Positions 1-10,799 of a stretch of DNA of 64,000 bases are shown here, one piece after another. The notes beneath the pieces were generated by a model. The model did no database searches, was not told the origin of the DNA, and saw only the letters and a list, made by a program, of their open reading frames with translations. The DNA lies in the NCBI GenBank assembly GCA_036924285.1, contig JAYKYS010000009.1, positions 2,294,001 to 2,358,000 on the forward strand, written 5' to 3'. Position 1 is the first letter of the stretch; each line of letters opens with the position of its first letter. Source of the DNA: Asterella californica. Taxonomy: Eukaryota; Streptophyta; Marchantiopsida; Marchantiales; Aytoniaceae. Made by a program: the position numbers and the translations under genes.

Positions 1-820
1 TCCCAACACAATTTACATCTACGCATCAATTGAGAATGGATGGATGAAGAAGGTATCATGCCAGCCTTGAGCAAAATAGACAAGGATGCGCTGGAAAAGC
101 TGGGATTGTTGATTGCTCTCTCGTTCAAATTTGCTCGTCCCGACGTAAGTATTCAAAATCAAGTCGTATTCAAAATCAAGATCGTAAGTATTCAAAATCA
201 AGGTTGGACTCTGTGCTGCTTTCATCCAATCTTATAATGCAGAAACATGAGAGTTTCCCAAGAAATATTCCTCCATCAGTGCATGTGAAAATGTATCCCA
301 GTTCCTCCTAAAACGCTTTGCTAGATCTTTCACATGCTCCCTTATCTCAAGCACCGCAGCGAGTTCGAATGTCTCGATCATCTCCTTCTCCAATATCTTA
401 TCTAAATCCATCTCTCTTATCTAACATCTCAAGTACTTTGAGATGTCTCCATCATCAAATAGATCGAGCTTGTCGATCACCTTTCGAAGCACCTTTATTC
501 CCAAAGCCTCATTTTGTTGGTTCTCTTGCTCTTGTCGCAAAAACAAAGTGAAGGCTTGAAACAAACGTGCAGTTGCTGCATCCAACTGCACCCATGGTAT
601 CCTCTCTGATCCGTCCATCCCGTCCATAGTCATGGCTCGTCCCATCCTACCATCCTCCCATCCTCCCATCCTCCCATGATCCCAACCTTCTACATATCCA
701 TCATCCCAGGTCCGCAGCATCCTCCCGAACAACCGTATCCATCTTCATCTTCGTTCATGATTGTTGATCTCTTCTTCCAAGTTCAAACACAGAAATCTCC
801 GCCTCGGACCTTCACGTCGA
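1..820 (-). pseudogene. gag-like internal region of LTR retrotransposon family A, incomplete at the window edge
   Basis: The longest open stretch (421-732, minus) encodes about 100 residues containing QLDAATARLFQAFTLFLRQE. The same protein segment is encoded on the plus strand near 62,520-62,690, so both are copies of one element. I infer a retrotransposon capsid (gag) start because it directly follows a long terminal repeat and because the related copy continues to a zinc-knuckle-like motif. The reading frame stops soon after ISK in both copies, so neither is intact. Homology continues leftward to about position 240 as non-open sequence. A four-fold ATCCTCCC octamer repeat at about 645-676 lies inside the coding stretch and encodes Gly/Arg/Trp/Met-rich residues. 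The superfamily is not proven, since pol would lie outside the window. Confidence 0.6.
146..202. repeat. Short tandem repeat of ATTCAAAATCAAG
   Basis: Three near-identical copies of ATTCAAAATCAAG occur in tandem with slightly different spacers. This looks like local slippage within the decayed retrotransposon interior. Confidence 0.7.
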
Positions 821-2844
821 GTATTTGTATGAAGGATGTCCAGGAAAACGTGAGGTTCCTGGCTGTGGAGATGCTATGTGCTGAACAGAGACAAGACAGA
901 GAAAAACAATCACGAAACCGAATGCTGCAATATATACCAACTCCAAATGTATGTACACTGCCGGTTCTTCTTCCTAAGAATACAAAATTGAGAAACAGAC
1001 CAGAGCGGTCTGTAATCTACTTCAAAGCCCCTAAAACGAACCCCTGAATCCCAACCCTGACCCAAAATCACCGAAGCGTAGCTCAAAGCAAGAGAAACTT
1101 CTCTTTGCTAACAAACAGAGCTGCACCAGTATCACACGATTGAAACCCAAGTCCAAATCACATCCATGTACAAGCTCTTAGCTAAAGCTAGCTACCACAA
1201 GCTGTACATAATCAACAAAAACTCTAACGAACTCAAAAGGACGAAATCCGTAGCGAAAGAACCTAAAAAGATCTATCTGAGAACTTTCTCCTTCCGTCAA
1301 ACGGTCTTCAGATGTCGATAGGAACTCATTACCTGACTCCGTTGGCCCAAGAAACCTTCAGATCCAAATCCCGATAGTCGAGATATCGCTGATTTTCGGT
1401 CGCAAGTGATCGAACTTTCAAAAACTCCTCCCTACGGCTTAAAACCGCACACACCGCACAAACGGATCGTCTAAACTGATATCCGTCTTCTCTAGCAGGT
1501 AGATCTAGCTACCTTGAACCCAACGAGACTCCAAACAAGCCGTTTGGAGCTCCCCTTGCAAAACCACGCAAGAAATTTAGTCGCAAGTTGCAAAAAACTT
1601 ACGTAAATGGACTCCCTATGGCTCAAACTCGCTCACCACACCCAATCCAACAATCCAATTTACGTATTGTCTTCTCCTATGAGTAGATGAAGACTCCCTG
1701 GTCGCGTAGGCACCAAGAACAAAGAGCTTGGCTCACCGATCGCAAAGAACAACCCAATCTCAGATCGCAGACGAACGAAAATTTGACGTAAACGCCTCCC
1801 TACGAGCCAAATTCACTCAAAACTCCTAAACCGCTCGATGAAACTTCATATCATTTTCAATTTCTGGTAGAACTCAGTGCTCTGATCCCGATGGATCCAA
1901 GGATAGCAAGTTTGGACTCCAGAACGGCTCGAACGGTCCAACTCTCTCTCACATGTAACTAAAATCTCCAAATCTCCTTCCTACGTCTCAATTTCTCCCA
2001 GTACACACTCCTCGATCTGTCTCTTCCCAAACCGTTTTAACTAGTGTGTAGGCTGCACAAATCTGAACCCAACGACGCCTTGCGCGCTTGCATTGGACCT
2101 CCAAATCTCTCGAACCGTCCGTTGACAGTTCGCAGATGCAAGCTAGCCCCTAAGCTAGCCCCTAAGCTTCCCCCTTACGTCAGTATCTGTACGTACGAAG
2201 TTCTTTTCCATAATGAGGAAGCAGGCCCCTTGCGTCTTTAATATAACGCCTAAAGTCGCTAATACCCATTCATCAAGTAAACTAAAGCATAGTTTGATTT
2301 CTCCTTCTTTTGAGTCGCATAACTTCTTCACTAGACGTCCAAACGAAGTAGACAAGATGCCCATGGAAAGCTGACAAAGAGCTCTACCCATCTATGCGAT
2401 GAAAGTGAAGATACGAAGTCGTGCCAAAAGCCCGTAAGCTAAGACCTAGCTTGTTTTACCCATCTTTCGAGTCCTGTAACTTCTCCACTAGACATCCAAA
2501 CGAAGTAGACAAAGTGCCTATGAAAATCTGACAAGGAGCTCTATCCACTAATGCGATAAAAGTGAAGATCCAAAATTGTGCCAAAAGCTCGTAAGTTGAG
2601 ATCTAGCTTGTTTTACCTATCTTTCGAGTCTTGAAACTTCTCCACTAGACGTCCAAGCGAAGTAGACGAAGCGCATATGGAGTGCTGACAAAGAGTTCTA
2701 TCCACTGAATGCGATGAAAATGGAGATCTGAAATGATGCCAAAAGCCCGTAAGCTATGGCCTAGCTTGTCTTCCTCATGAGTGTCTTTGGAGCGACAAAA
2801 GTCGAAATTTGATTTTCATGTAGGAGCCGGTCCACGACACGACA
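821..2844 (-). mobile_element. Long terminal repeat of family A (5' LTR, minus orientation), about 2.0 kb
   Basis: Read on the minus strand, this segment starts TGTCGTGTCG at 2844 and matches 60,602-62,301 on the plus strand over its whole length with many point differences. The extra length compared with that 1.7-kb copy is explained by two additional 157-bp repeat units. The gag-like region follows directly (positions below 820), so this is the 5' LTR. A short stretch at the LTR/internal boundary present in the right-hand copy is missing here. Confidence 0.8.
2281..2760. repeat. 157-bp unit repeated three times inside the family-A LTR
   Basis: The landmark CTTCNNCACTAGAC begins at 2323, 2480 and 2637, an exact 157-bp period. 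Each unit also contains CCAAACGAAGTAGAC or a one-base variant, and GTAAGCT or GTAAGTT. The right-hand LTR (60,602-62,301) has only one such unit, so this is an expansion in this copy. Confidence 0.85.
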
Positions 2845-2845
2845 A

Positions 2846-3655
2846 CGCGATCAGGGAGTCTTCATCTACATATAAGAAAAGATCGTACGTGGATTAGATT
2901 GTTGGTTTTCTGTTTGCAAAAGGAACTCCAAATGACATGTTTAGAGTCTTATTGGGTTCATGGTAACTAGATCTACCTACTGGAGAAAACGGATATCAGA
3001 TCAGACGATCCGTTTGGACGGTGTGTGCGATTTGAAGCCGTAGGGAGGAGTTTTTGAAGATTCGGTCACCTGCGACCAAATATTGACGATATCTCGGCTA
3101 TCGAGAGTCGGATCTGGAAGTTTTCTGGACCAACGGAGTCAGGGAAGAAGACCCTTATCGACATCTGAAGATCGTTTCGCGAAAAGAGAAAGTTCTTTGA
3201 TAAGTCTTTTTCGATTCCTTCGTTACGGTTTTCGGCTTTTTGAGTTCGTTAGAGTTCTAGTTGGTCATGTACAGATTATGGTAGCTAGCTTTAGCTAAGA
3301 GCTTGTACATGGATGTTGTTTGGACTTGGGTTTGAATCGTGGGTACAAGTGCATCTCTTTTTGTTAGCAAAGAGATGTTTCTCTTGCTTTGCTACGCTTC
3401 GATAGTTTTGGAGCTGGGTTGAGATTCATGGACTCGGTTTAGGGAGTTCTGAAACAGATTACAGACCGCTCTGGTCTATTTGTGTTTTTAGGAGAAAGAA
3501 CCGGCAGTGTATGTACATTAAGAGTTGGTATATTTTGCGACGCTCGATTTCGTGCTTGTTTTGTCTCTTCCTTGTCTCTGTTCAGCACACTACATCTTCA
3601 CAGCCAGGAACCTCGTTTTTTCCTAGACATCCTTCACGCAATATCCGTCACGACA
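2846..3655 (+). mobile_element. Truncated family-A LTR, plus orientation, head-to-head with the minus-strand LTR
   Basis: From GATCAGGGAGTCTTCATC onward this matches the last 0.9 kb of the 60,602-62,301 LTR. It ends near CACGACA (to 3655), the inverse of the TGTCGTG LTR start, giving the usual short terminal inverted repeats of an LTR. The 5' half is missing because the minus-strand element begins exactly at 2845/2846. I infer that the minus-strand element inserted into this older LTR. Confidence 0.75.
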
Positions 3656-5474
3656 TCGTATCTTTGCAACTTGCTGTTGCTCTAGATAGATTTGGACACG
3701 ACGGTGTTGGTGTGTGATCCGTCTACCTAGGAAAGCGTTGGGCTTCTTGCTGTGGTTGTTTACTCAAGAGGTACGCTCATGTTACAACATGGCACTATAA
3801 ACACTCACACATGTCTGTTGGGTTCTCTAATATGTTCAAAAAGCGAAATCAGGTCTAATAAGTAGTAATAAGATCCGACAATGAACTGTAACACTCAAGG
3901 AGAGAAAACATATGATGGTTTAGACTTCAAAACTTCTCCTACATGTAAAGGAGACTTACTGAACACACATACGAACTTTCGGCCTGAGATCAAATCTGGA
4001 CACTGAGATATGATCAAAAATATTTCTACTAACGAAATTATTGTGATTTCTGACACTCAGATGGTTATTTCGACCTAGAATAGAAAATTGGCTCGATCAC
4101 TTTCGATGATTCTTACAGGATTTGGATTCTACAAGATGCTGAACATCCCTGTGAAATTTGGCATGCTGGTTGTACACGGTTCTCCAGATTCGAGCTCTGA
4201 ACTTGCTGCTCTAGATTGAGAGCTTTTCAGACCCCCTCTGATACAGCGGTCGCTCTAAATTATTCACTCACTCAAATGACATGAAACGTTTTGGATAGTC
4301 GTAGCCCTGCTGACAATGAACGCAACCACGCAGGTTTGAAGCAATTATCTCTTTTTTGCTGGAATTGACACTTAAAACCCCAAAATTAACAAAAATGATG
4401 TAATTTCAACTCAATCCGAACTTCAATTTAGCATAACTCCTCCTTTATTGCTCCAAATCGATCGAAATTTTCACTGACAGTGACTAGCACGACGAGCTCT
4501 CTCATCCTATTTCTCAGATTTCTCAATGCTCTTACCAAGAGCTCGAACTCCTCTTAAGACCCATGCTTCTAAGTTTAGAGTTTCATAAAAGATAAAATGG
4601 ACCAATGGGAGTTCATAGCTCTATTTCCTGTCTTTTTGTGTCCTAATCCACGTGGTAACTTAATTTCACACATAGGTTACCACGTCAAGCCTCTAAAATG
4701 CCAGCGTAAATCTTAAACTTCATGCGAAGATATGTAAAATAACACGTAACCTTGAAAGATAACTTAAATAAGCTAGAAAGCATGCATGGGCGACATGTAA
4801 GTACAACCCATGAGCTTAAACTCTATCCACATGGTAGACCTAAAGTTATGTACTTTGATAACCTAGATAAGTATGAAATCACTTGCACAACAACGCTTTA
4901 TTTCCTTACTTGCAATAGTTTCACAACAAAAATTTCTCAGAACTCCAACCTTCTTAGTCTCAGTCTTCCTCCTCCACTCAAATAAATGTTCTCTGTTCAT
5001 CGGAATCATCTCAAAACCAGTCTAGTAGATGAAATTCAGACTCATAACTCTTATTCCTCTCTCTGCGATAACCTCTCAACTGGAATCTCTTAGAAATTTG
5101 ATCCGGTGACAATCAAAAGTCTTTCACAGATTATCAAAACCGATCTATACTCAATAAGACGGCCTAAGATAGTTTTACCTCAAAACAATATAATAGACAA
5201 AGTTCAAGCTCCTAAACACTTGTCCCTCTCTCTACGACGGTTTCTCGATTCAATTCTCTCATAAATTTGATCTCTTCAGTCCCAAGCTTCCTCTTGCGCG
5301 ACTCGACTACTCCTCTCTGCAAAAAAAGTAGAATATCTTCCTTCGTGCGACGTCCACTATTTTCTCCAAACCCTAACACCCCTGCTAAGCTAGGGTCCTT
5401 ATAAGCAGATGTAATTATCAAGTAAGTAGGCTCCCTTGATTATTAAAAATTTCTGGGCTCTCGATGTCATCTTG
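3656..5474. other. Non-coding stretch with no recognisable gene
   Basis: The only open frames are short and match no family I recognise. A 10-bp inverted repeat, ACGTGGTAAC at 4650-4659 and GTTACCACGT at 4676-4685, is the clearest local structure. Confidence 0.5.
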
Positions 5475-5606
5475 ATGCCACCTTGATTATATTCACAAGC
5501 CATCCAATGTAGGCCAAAACTCCAACACTTATGACGTCACCCCACAAGACTTACAGCCCCCTCATATGCGCACCAGGTATCTCCCATGGTATAATCAAGG
5601 TGGCAT
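5475..5606. repeat. Inverted repeat, 17-bp perfect arms, 98-nt spacer
   Basis: ATGCCACCTTGATTATA (5475-5491) and its exact reverse complement (5590-5606) flank 98 nt. This could be a small fold-back element or the trace of a local inversion. No target-site duplication was evident. Confidence 0.8.
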
Positions 5607-6168
5607 GCGGAGACTTAGGCCAGGAAGCCCACGATTAAAGGAGATATTGGTCTCCCGCCCTTAGATATGCAAGACGTGGCTGCATATCCAACATAGACTC
5701 CCTTCTAAGAGATCAACATGTCGGAATAAAAAACACATGCAAGGAGGAATTGATCCTGAGACCACTTTCTTCCTAGGTGGGTGCCCTATCACTGGATGGC
5801 CTCTGTTTTCGTTCTAAAAGCAAACAAAGTTGGTACATATATGCCTAAAGGAAATTATTTGTACATTCTTTACTAGCTTTTCTTACACCAACTTCTCTGT
5901 ACAACTCCGTTTTTAGTGATTGAGGAGTCAAAACTATAGTACTCGCCAACACCTACGCACTCACAATGTCAAATCATGAATTGGGGTCACGAGCCAGAAT
6001 CGACAGATGTCTCTCTTTTGCAGTTTCCATAACTTAAGACTTGTACTAATTATTACCTAGAACGCTTTTTCTGGAAACTGAAAGCATGAAGTCGCTCTTC
6101 TCAACGAGCTTCGCATTCTGGAACTTTTCGTTCCCTTCAAGGTGATATTTCAACTCAAGCTAGGGGGC

Positions 6169-6217
6169 AGCTTGTCAAGCATAGCTCAAGCTTAGCTCCT
6201 GCCCAGCTTGACAAGCT
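6169..6217. repeat. Inverted repeat, 12-bp perfect arms
   Basis: AGCTTGTCAAGC (6169-6180) and GCTTGACAAGCT (6206-6217) are perfect inverse copies separated by 25 nt. The site lies just beyond the 3' side of the decayed gypsy pol region and may belong to that element's end. Confidence 0.7.
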
Positions 6218-6605
6218 AGGGTGCAGCTTCTTGAACAAATGCCAGTTGAGTGTCTTCTGACGTTCCTTTTCATCATGTGGAACGCCATGCAATACGACAC
6301 TATGAACTTAATGCTCACGTTGATATATCATGTAAACTTAATGTTCACGTTACTTGGCATATACTTTCACAAGTTTACGTGGCATGTACTTTTAGATGTT
6401 TGAAAATTGAAAAAAGACTAGAGGGTTCTCGCAAAGAATGTACTGAATAAAGATTTCCGCATAGGTTTGAAGGTTATGTGCGAAGTTTTGTTAGATGAGT
6501 GGGTTTACGAAGGTTCCATGCGTAGCTTAGTTCAGTAGGTGATGGTGTATGAGAAAGTCATTGGTGGAGATCGAGTTTTCTTTTGGGTATGTGCCAACCT
6601 TCCCA

Positions 6606-7577
6606 CTAGTCTCCAAGGTTCCTTAAATTACCATCGTCCTTTTCAACGTCTTCAGCGTCTTCATCAGATAGCAAATCTGCATAAGCATCCATCATCTGAT
6701 CTGACTCTAAAAATTTGGCTAGCTCAACAAATTGTTCTCTTCTTCTGAACAACTTGATATGCTTGCCGATGACAAGAAGCCTTAGAGGTGTACCATCAAG
6801 CTCCTGCAAAGAATAAGTAGCATTTTGATGCACTTCTAAGACAACATACGGACCAAACCACCTCATAGAAAATTTCTGAAGCGTAGAGTGCTGGTTCTTT
6901 AGCGTACTGTCATACACCAAAACCCAATCTCTAACATGTATGAGCTTCGGTCGGAGCCTGTGGGTCTTGTCAAACCTGTCTTTATTCTTGAGACGAGCCT
7001 CTTTCAGCTTCTGTTGTGCTTCTAGAAGATCCTCCTCTCTATGTTCTAACTGCCTGATTCGAAGTGCAAAAAGTTGTACACGATCTATTCCATCTTCCCA
7101 CGATAAAGTAACCCATGTAGAAAAATCTTCCTCCGTCGGCTTTTGACCCATCATCAGTTCAATGGACATGTACCGAGTAGTAGTGCAATGCGTAATCCTA
7201 TTAGCCCACAGAGCAAAGAGGAGCAACCTAAGCCATTGTCTACGCTTATCATCATATGTCTTTACTAGGACTTGAACAATCAATGGATGCCCTCTCTCGC
7301 TCTTATCAATCCCCTCCGGATTCATAGCAATAGTGAGTTTGAGTTTCACTCCGTGTTGGGCAAAGAACTCTTTCACTTTTGTACCATGGAACTCTCTCCT
7401 GTCTGCAAGCAATCTCCCTATAGATCCATATCTACAGATAATATCTTCAAGAACAAACCTACATATCCTCTCTGTGGTCTTCGTCCTCAGAACTCGTCCT
7501 TCTACAAAGTTGGAGAGGTCTTCTCGAGCCAACACCAAGTACCTCATACCCCATAATCCGAGAGGCATCACTATCAA
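6606..7577 (-). pseudogene. Integrase core and C-terminal region of Ty3/gypsy pol
   Basis: This is a 323-residue open stretch. The core shows the DDE pattern expected of retroviral-type integrases: Asp in REDLSNFVEGR, Asp in LLADRREF, and Glu in DKSERGH. After the core come a basic helical stretch (KLKEARLKNKDRFDKTHRLR) and a chromodomain-proximal-like segment with RWFGPYVV and YSLQELDG, typical of gypsy integrase tails, then an acidic tail. The first Met (31 residues before VEGR) is not a real start: the domain continues from the zinc region upstream, interrupted by frame breaks. Confidence 0.85.
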
Positions 7578-7712
7578 ATCAAGAACCCATTAAAAGTGGA
7601 TACTAGACGGATAAGTTGGTACTAGACCATCCCTGTAACGTATCTTTGAGTAAAATTGACAATGCAAGCATGAACTCACAAAGTTCACCACATCTTGAAA
7701 AAGTCCTTTCCA

Positions 7713-7934
7713 TCAGTATCGCTCTTTTAATTTTATGTAGGTAGCCCAAGCTCCCCGATGTCCGACCCACAAGGTATGATGAAACTCCTTCATCAACTGT
7801 TGCTTGGTCTGCAAATCATCTATAACTCGTAGAAGTGCTCCATCTGTTTTCTTTGGACGCTTCCAAAGATACCCATCTCGCAACAAGTGATCATATGTCT
7901 TCCTCCTTACCTCTCTGAACTCTGCATCACTCAA
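7713..7934 (-). pseudogene. Integrase zinc-binding (HHCC-type) domain fragment
   Basis: The sequence contains DGYLWKRP, then LMKEFHHTLWVGHRGAWATY, the usual H-x(3)-H region of the gypsy integrase N-terminal zinc domain. The frame runs out just after YIKLKERY, before the Cys pair. It sits between the RNase H and integrase-core pieces as expected. Confidence 0.7.
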
Positions 7935-8044
7935 ACCCTCCAGTCTGTTTAAAGAACTCAGGTAGAATCCAAGGTCACTTAACCTTCCCGTGTAGAACTC
8001 CTCTTGAACGGCAGTGGCTCCAAATCTGAAGTCTGTTGACTAAC

Positions 8045-8680
8045 TCAACACCAAACATCTCTCTTCTCTTCGTCCTCAGCTTCTACTACCATCTCATCCT
8101 CATCTACGTAACGAGCCCTAGATAACATATCTGCTACTGGATTTTCTTTCCCGGTTATGTTGTTCAGCTCAGAATTCAAACTCCGGATGTAAGCAATCCA
8201 TCTCAGCATTGCTATGTCTAGAGTATTGCAGTTTGCTATCATACCAAGCAAAGATAAACAATCTGTTTCTAAAACCACATGAGCACCAATCAAGGACTCT
8301 CGATCTACCTTCATAGCAGTAACGGCTCCACATAGTTCACGCTTTACTTGAGGAAAGTTATGTTGTCTGTCTGTCAAGATTCGGGCTCCAAATCTAGAAA
8401 CAAATCGCACATCATCTGCATCTTTCTGACCAACTGTCCATCCAATCGCTTTTGGACTCGTGTCCACAGTTAGTATCACATGGCTCCCTCTCTCATAGTT
8501 AAGTCTCCTTAGTACAGATGGAGACTTCAGAATCTCCTTCAACCGTCTCATCGTCTCATGATGTTCTTGCCGCCAAGTAAACCTCTTTTCTTTTCTTAGA
8601 AGCGCATACAGAGGTTCGACAACATGTGCATAATAAGGAATACTCACGCGAAAGAACACACAAGCTCCAAGAAATATCAA
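8045..8680 (-). pseudogene. RNase H region of Ty3/gypsy pol
   Basis: The sequence begins with the connection segment (YYAHVVEPLYALLRK, FTWRQEHHETMRRLK). An RNase H fold of the gypsy type follows, with Asp in LTVDTSPKAIGW, the KRELCGAV region, and Asp in VLETDCLSLLG. It ends in GKENPVADMLSRA, the conserved N-x-VADxLSR motif. The order and spacing fit Ty3/gypsy. Confidence 0.85.
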
Positions 8681-8758
8681 ACCTCAGTGATATTGGTACA
8701 ATATGCTATCCTTGTTGTAACATCTATCTTCTATGGGTTCGGTCTTCTTCCAAATGTC

Positions 8759-9292
8759 TCACACAAAATGACCACCCACAATAATCTCTGACATTCCAAA
8801 ACGAGACTTAGTACATGACAGAGTGAGGTGTACTTCTTCCAGACGTGTTAGAATCCGGCCCACATCTCGAATATGATCTACAATAAACTTTTTGCAACCG
8901 TCGGAAATCATAGTCTCGTCCTTGTCTTCCACCGGACAGCCTTTCATAAGAATATCATCCAGAAATGAGAGAGTGATCTCAGGTACAAATTCTCGTAACA
9001 CCTTATGCATCGTGTTCTGCATATGTGCTATTGAGTTTGTCGCTCCATGAGGAAGAGTGCACATCCGCATCAGTCCAAAATATGTGCGCATGGTAGTAAA
9101 GTCTCTACTCCCCAAGGCAAGTTGAAATTGATCATAACTTGAAAACAGATCTTCGATAGAATAGACAGACCTCCCAGCAAACGCCTCAACTACCTCATCA
9201 ACAGTAGGTCTTGTCCTCACATTGCGAATCGTGATGTTGTTGACAGTTTGCAAGTCTTGGATAAAGCACAAAGTCCTTGACTTCTTAGGCAC
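8759..9292 (-). pseudogene. Reverse transcriptase palm/fingers of Ty3/gypsy pol
   Basis: Visible motifs are FIQDLQTVNNITIRN, the first catalytic Asp region YSIEDLFSSYDQFQL, LPHGATNSIAHMQNTM and the polymerase box FLDDI (an xxDD variant). These are in the standard order for a Ty3/gypsy RT. The N-terminal part continues upstream in another frame (about 9,293-9,420). The thumb is truncated by a stop after VGGHFV. Confidence 0.9.
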
Positions 9293-9402
9293 TGTGAACT
9301 ATCGGCTAGAGTACGGAGCCATGGATTGCTCAGAATACTCATCTGCATCTTCTCCTTCAATAGCTCAATGAGCTTCGACAGCAAGACACGAGGGACTAGA
9401 AT

Positions 9403-9873
9403 CTACTTCAAGTCCCAAGATACATGAAAAATAGTGAAAATAACCATCGGAGCTATCACACTAGGATCCACACAACCAATCTCTTCAGCTGAGAAAGAAA
9501 ACGCTCTACCATGGCCGACAATCATCTGCTCAAAAGTCTTCTTCTCTACTTCAGTCAAGAAACCACCCCCTCCTATCTGGAGTTGCTTGAATGTCTCATT
9601 AGTAAATGGACGTCCTATTCGTGCAGGATTTCTAAGTACAGGCTCAGTGACGGCTGACTCCATCTGCTGTTGTGAATCAACCGGTAGTTGGGTCGTCACA
9701 AGCTTCTCCTTCCTTGCTACAGCTTTATATTTGACGTATATTTCTGCTTTCTGACGAGAGCCACAACAGCAGACTGCATCCCTCCATCCATTCTCTAGTT
9801 TCGGATGAGGACGATACCGCAAATACGAGACAATCTCTTCATAGACTTCACGAGAATTGATGAGGATCACCAC
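9403..9873 (-). pseudogene. Protease-RT linker region of Ty3/gypsy pol
   Basis: The segment contains RAFSFSAEEIGCVDPSVIAP followed by FHVSWDLK, matching the stretch that precedes the RT domain in plant gypsy elements. A stop follows DLK. The next conserved pieces (VPR, KLIELLKEKM) continue across it in the DNA, showing the break is mutational. Confidence 0.65.
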
Positions 9874-10224
9874 CCTATCTCCTATCTACATCATCTAACC
9901 AACAAACAAACCAGAAACCATTCCATCTTTCTTCAGAGCTCCTGTATAACGCAGATCGGCTACACGCCTCTCATCTGCCTCCTACTCTTTATAGTCCGAT
10001 CTTCTACCCGTGTAAACTCACTCCAACCATCTAGACTCGAACTCAACAAACCAAATCTTCAACTCATATACAAGCTCATAATCTCGAACAGCCTCTTCAT
10101 TAGCCCCATGTGACCCCTTAGGCTGCTCAAACGAGATCATGGTAGTCCTAGATCCTTCACTCTTGTCATCTCGTCCACAAGAGTGGATTCTGAAAACCCT
10201 TATTTCTACAAATAGGAGAGTCTC

Positions 10225-10690
10225 TCAAGGTCTGTCTATTTCGCTCGTGGTTTGTCTGGACAATCAAAAATTGAATAACGTCTATCATCCGGACTATGGA
10301 TCCTAGCAAAGTGTGATCCATCGTCCATCACCTTGGTCTCCATGCACATTGTAGTGATATAAGACTGGCCCATAATGACAAGATACGAAGCAGAAGATTG
10401 CACAAAGAAGTGCTAATCTACTTCTACATCATCTATCTTCACGTTCACATTAGGACAGACGTCGTACAACTCACCCTTCTGGTTGTTGACAACTTGTAGC
10501 ACCCATCCATGATGTAGTTCGATAGACCATTACCCTCTCTCGTATATCTCCCGTGACATGGTGTTGATTTCAGATCCATGATCAACTAAAGCAGCAATAG
10601 GTTCAGACAAACCCTCAGGACGTATCCGTGTAGCAGTTGTAGCACGAGCCCAATGCATCTTTATGAAGTCACTGTCAGCAGCTGGACTCT
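10225..10690 (-). pseudogene. Aspartic protease region of Ty3/gypsy pol
   Basis: Read on the minus strand, ALVDHGSEINTMS carries the D-x-GSE-I-N protease signature (catalytic Asp codon at 10,581-10,583). Further on come LVIMGQSYI and YSIFDCPD. At least two stop codons interrupt the frame, one shortly after REIYERG and one after KPRAK. Upstream lies a Thr/Ala/Gly linker. Confidence 0.75.
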
Positions 10691-10706
10691 CCTCACCAGC
10701 GGTAGT

Positions 10707-10741
10707 GCTGGTACCACCACCTCGATAGTGGTGGTACCAGC
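10707..10741. repeat. Perfect 14-bp hairpin with 7-nt loop
   Basis: GCTGGTACCACCAC (10707-10720) is followed after CTCGATA by its exact reverse complement (10728-10741). It falls in the linker just upstream of the protease region of the gypsy element. Confidence 0.85.
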
Positions 10742-10799
10742 AACCAACGCCTCCTGCTGGTAGTATCCTGTGTATAGTTAGACACTCTTTTATCCAATA

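Larger units (their letters stand above)
6606..10690 (-). mobile_element. Degraded Ty3/gypsy retrotransposon pol region
   Basis: On the minus strand the domains come in Ty3/gypsy order: aspartic protease, reverse transcriptase, RNase H, integrase zinc domain, integrase core. The frames are broken by stops and shifts between and within domains, so no polyprotein can be made. LTRs were not identified on either side. It shares no obvious sequence with the family-A LTRs, although its own gag could not be compared. The decay indicates an old insertion. Confidence 0.85.
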
